From: Planctomycetaceae bacterium | GTDB taxonomy: Bacteria; Planctomycetota; Planctomycetia; Pirellulales; Thermoguttaceae | Direction of reading: 5' to 3' | Length of the DNA stretch: 5,546 nt | NCBI GenBank assembly: GCA_031274385.1 | Contig: JAISQH010000638.1 | Coordinates: forward strand, 1-5,546 | In this document: piece by piece, positions 5,317 to 5,546 of the stretch | Position numbering within the stretch: the stretch's first letter is position 1 | How the letters are laid out: each line of letters begins with the position of its first letter | Program-made: the position numbers and the translations under genes | The notes under the pieces: generated by a model | Told to the model about the DNA's origin: nothing | The model's database searches: none | The model's input: the letters and a program-made list of their open reading frames with translations, nothing else

Positions 5317-5546
5317 TTGTTCTACCACACCATTTTTTTGAGACACGAACCAGACGAACAATACAAGGGAACGAAAGAGCCATCATCAATTTTATTTTAG
5401 TCGCGCTAGCGACGACATGATGCATAACCTAATGCCGCTGTAATCTTTTGTAATAAGGGTTTACGTTTTTTTTTGTTTTATTTTTTGGTTGCCGTGTTAT
5501 TTATTTTTGATCACTGACAACACCTCCTGAATTTTTTTGTGATGGG
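5317..5546. other. Right-hand gene-free stretch, AT-rich with small palindromes
   Basis: Together with the repeat element, this is part of a 398-base stretch after the antiporter with no convincing gene. It contains the palindrome CGCTAGCG (5404-5411) within a GTCGC/GCGAC hairpin (5400-5413). A weak 4-bp hairpin, GTAA (5450-5453) with TTAC (5461-5464), is followed by G and nine T (5466-5474) and could be a poor plus-strand terminator. The strand opposite 5521-5528 reads AGGAGGTG. A neighbouring gene may begin or end at the right edge, but too little is present to say. Confidence 0.5.

Noticed and set aside
5289..5420. 43-codon plus-strand ORF starting MNQSFRGQALV
   Set aside because: Its first codons are the right arm of the inverted repeat and its end lies in the CGCTAGCG palindrome. 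It looks like chance coding across repeats.
5521..5528. CACCTCCT as the anti-Shine-Dalgarno end of a 16S rRNA gene
   Set aside because: The flanking bases do not match the conserved 16S 3' end, and no rRNA sequence precedes it.
5497..5546. End of a minus-strand gene (frame ending QEVLSVIKNK), or a short GTG leader peptide behind AGGAGGTG
   Set aside because: Only about 15 codons are visible and two other frames are open to similar points. The GTG at 5514 gives just five codons. Nothing decides between these.
5542..5546. ATG start of a plus-strand gene at the right edge
   Set aside because: Only five bases are present, with no ribosome site or promoter strong enough to support it.

Overview
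This window reads as ordinary chromosomal DNA from a Gram-negative bacterium. The genes are moderate in GC and the spacers are AT-rich. Planctomycetota is my best guess, because none of the four genes has a recognisable Shine-Dalgarno sequence, the spacers are long and full of short repeats, and there is a fused PilM/PilN (GspL-like) protein. That assignment is an inference and not a firm one.

Layout, left to right. The minus strand carries a complete pdxJ (72-806, pyridoxine 5'-phosphate synthase), and a good minus-strand promoter sits just after its stop, pointing out of the window. A 323-base divergent spacer (807-1129) follows and is the most structured part of the window. It holds a heptamer array abutting the pdxJ start, a 22-bp interrupted palindrome, a near-consensus sigma-70 promoter (TTGACA-N17-CATAAT), three 11-bp direct repeats, a possible 26-codon ORF, and a 13-bp tandem array ending 13 bases before the next start codon. 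Two plus-strand genes 30 bp apart come next: a small exported protein (1130-1618) and a GspL/PilM-PilN-like protein (1649-3121). They are probably one operon and may act together at the cell envelope. After a 215-bp spacer with two hairpins and a possible promoter lies a KefB-type cation:proton antiporter with a C-terminal RCK (NAD-binding) domain (3337-5148). It has an unusual hydrophilic insertion after its second membrane helix. The last 398 bases (5149-5546) hold no convincing gene, but contain a nested GC-rich inverted repeat that looks like a dispersed intergenic (REP/MITE-like) element.

The products belong to separate processes: vitamin B6 synthesis, an envelope or secretion assembly, and cation/pH homeostasis. 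I see no defence island, phage, CRISPR array or transposase gene. The observations most worth following are the repeat-rich leader of the 1130 gene, the antiporter insertion, and a GspL-like gene with no other secretion genes in view.
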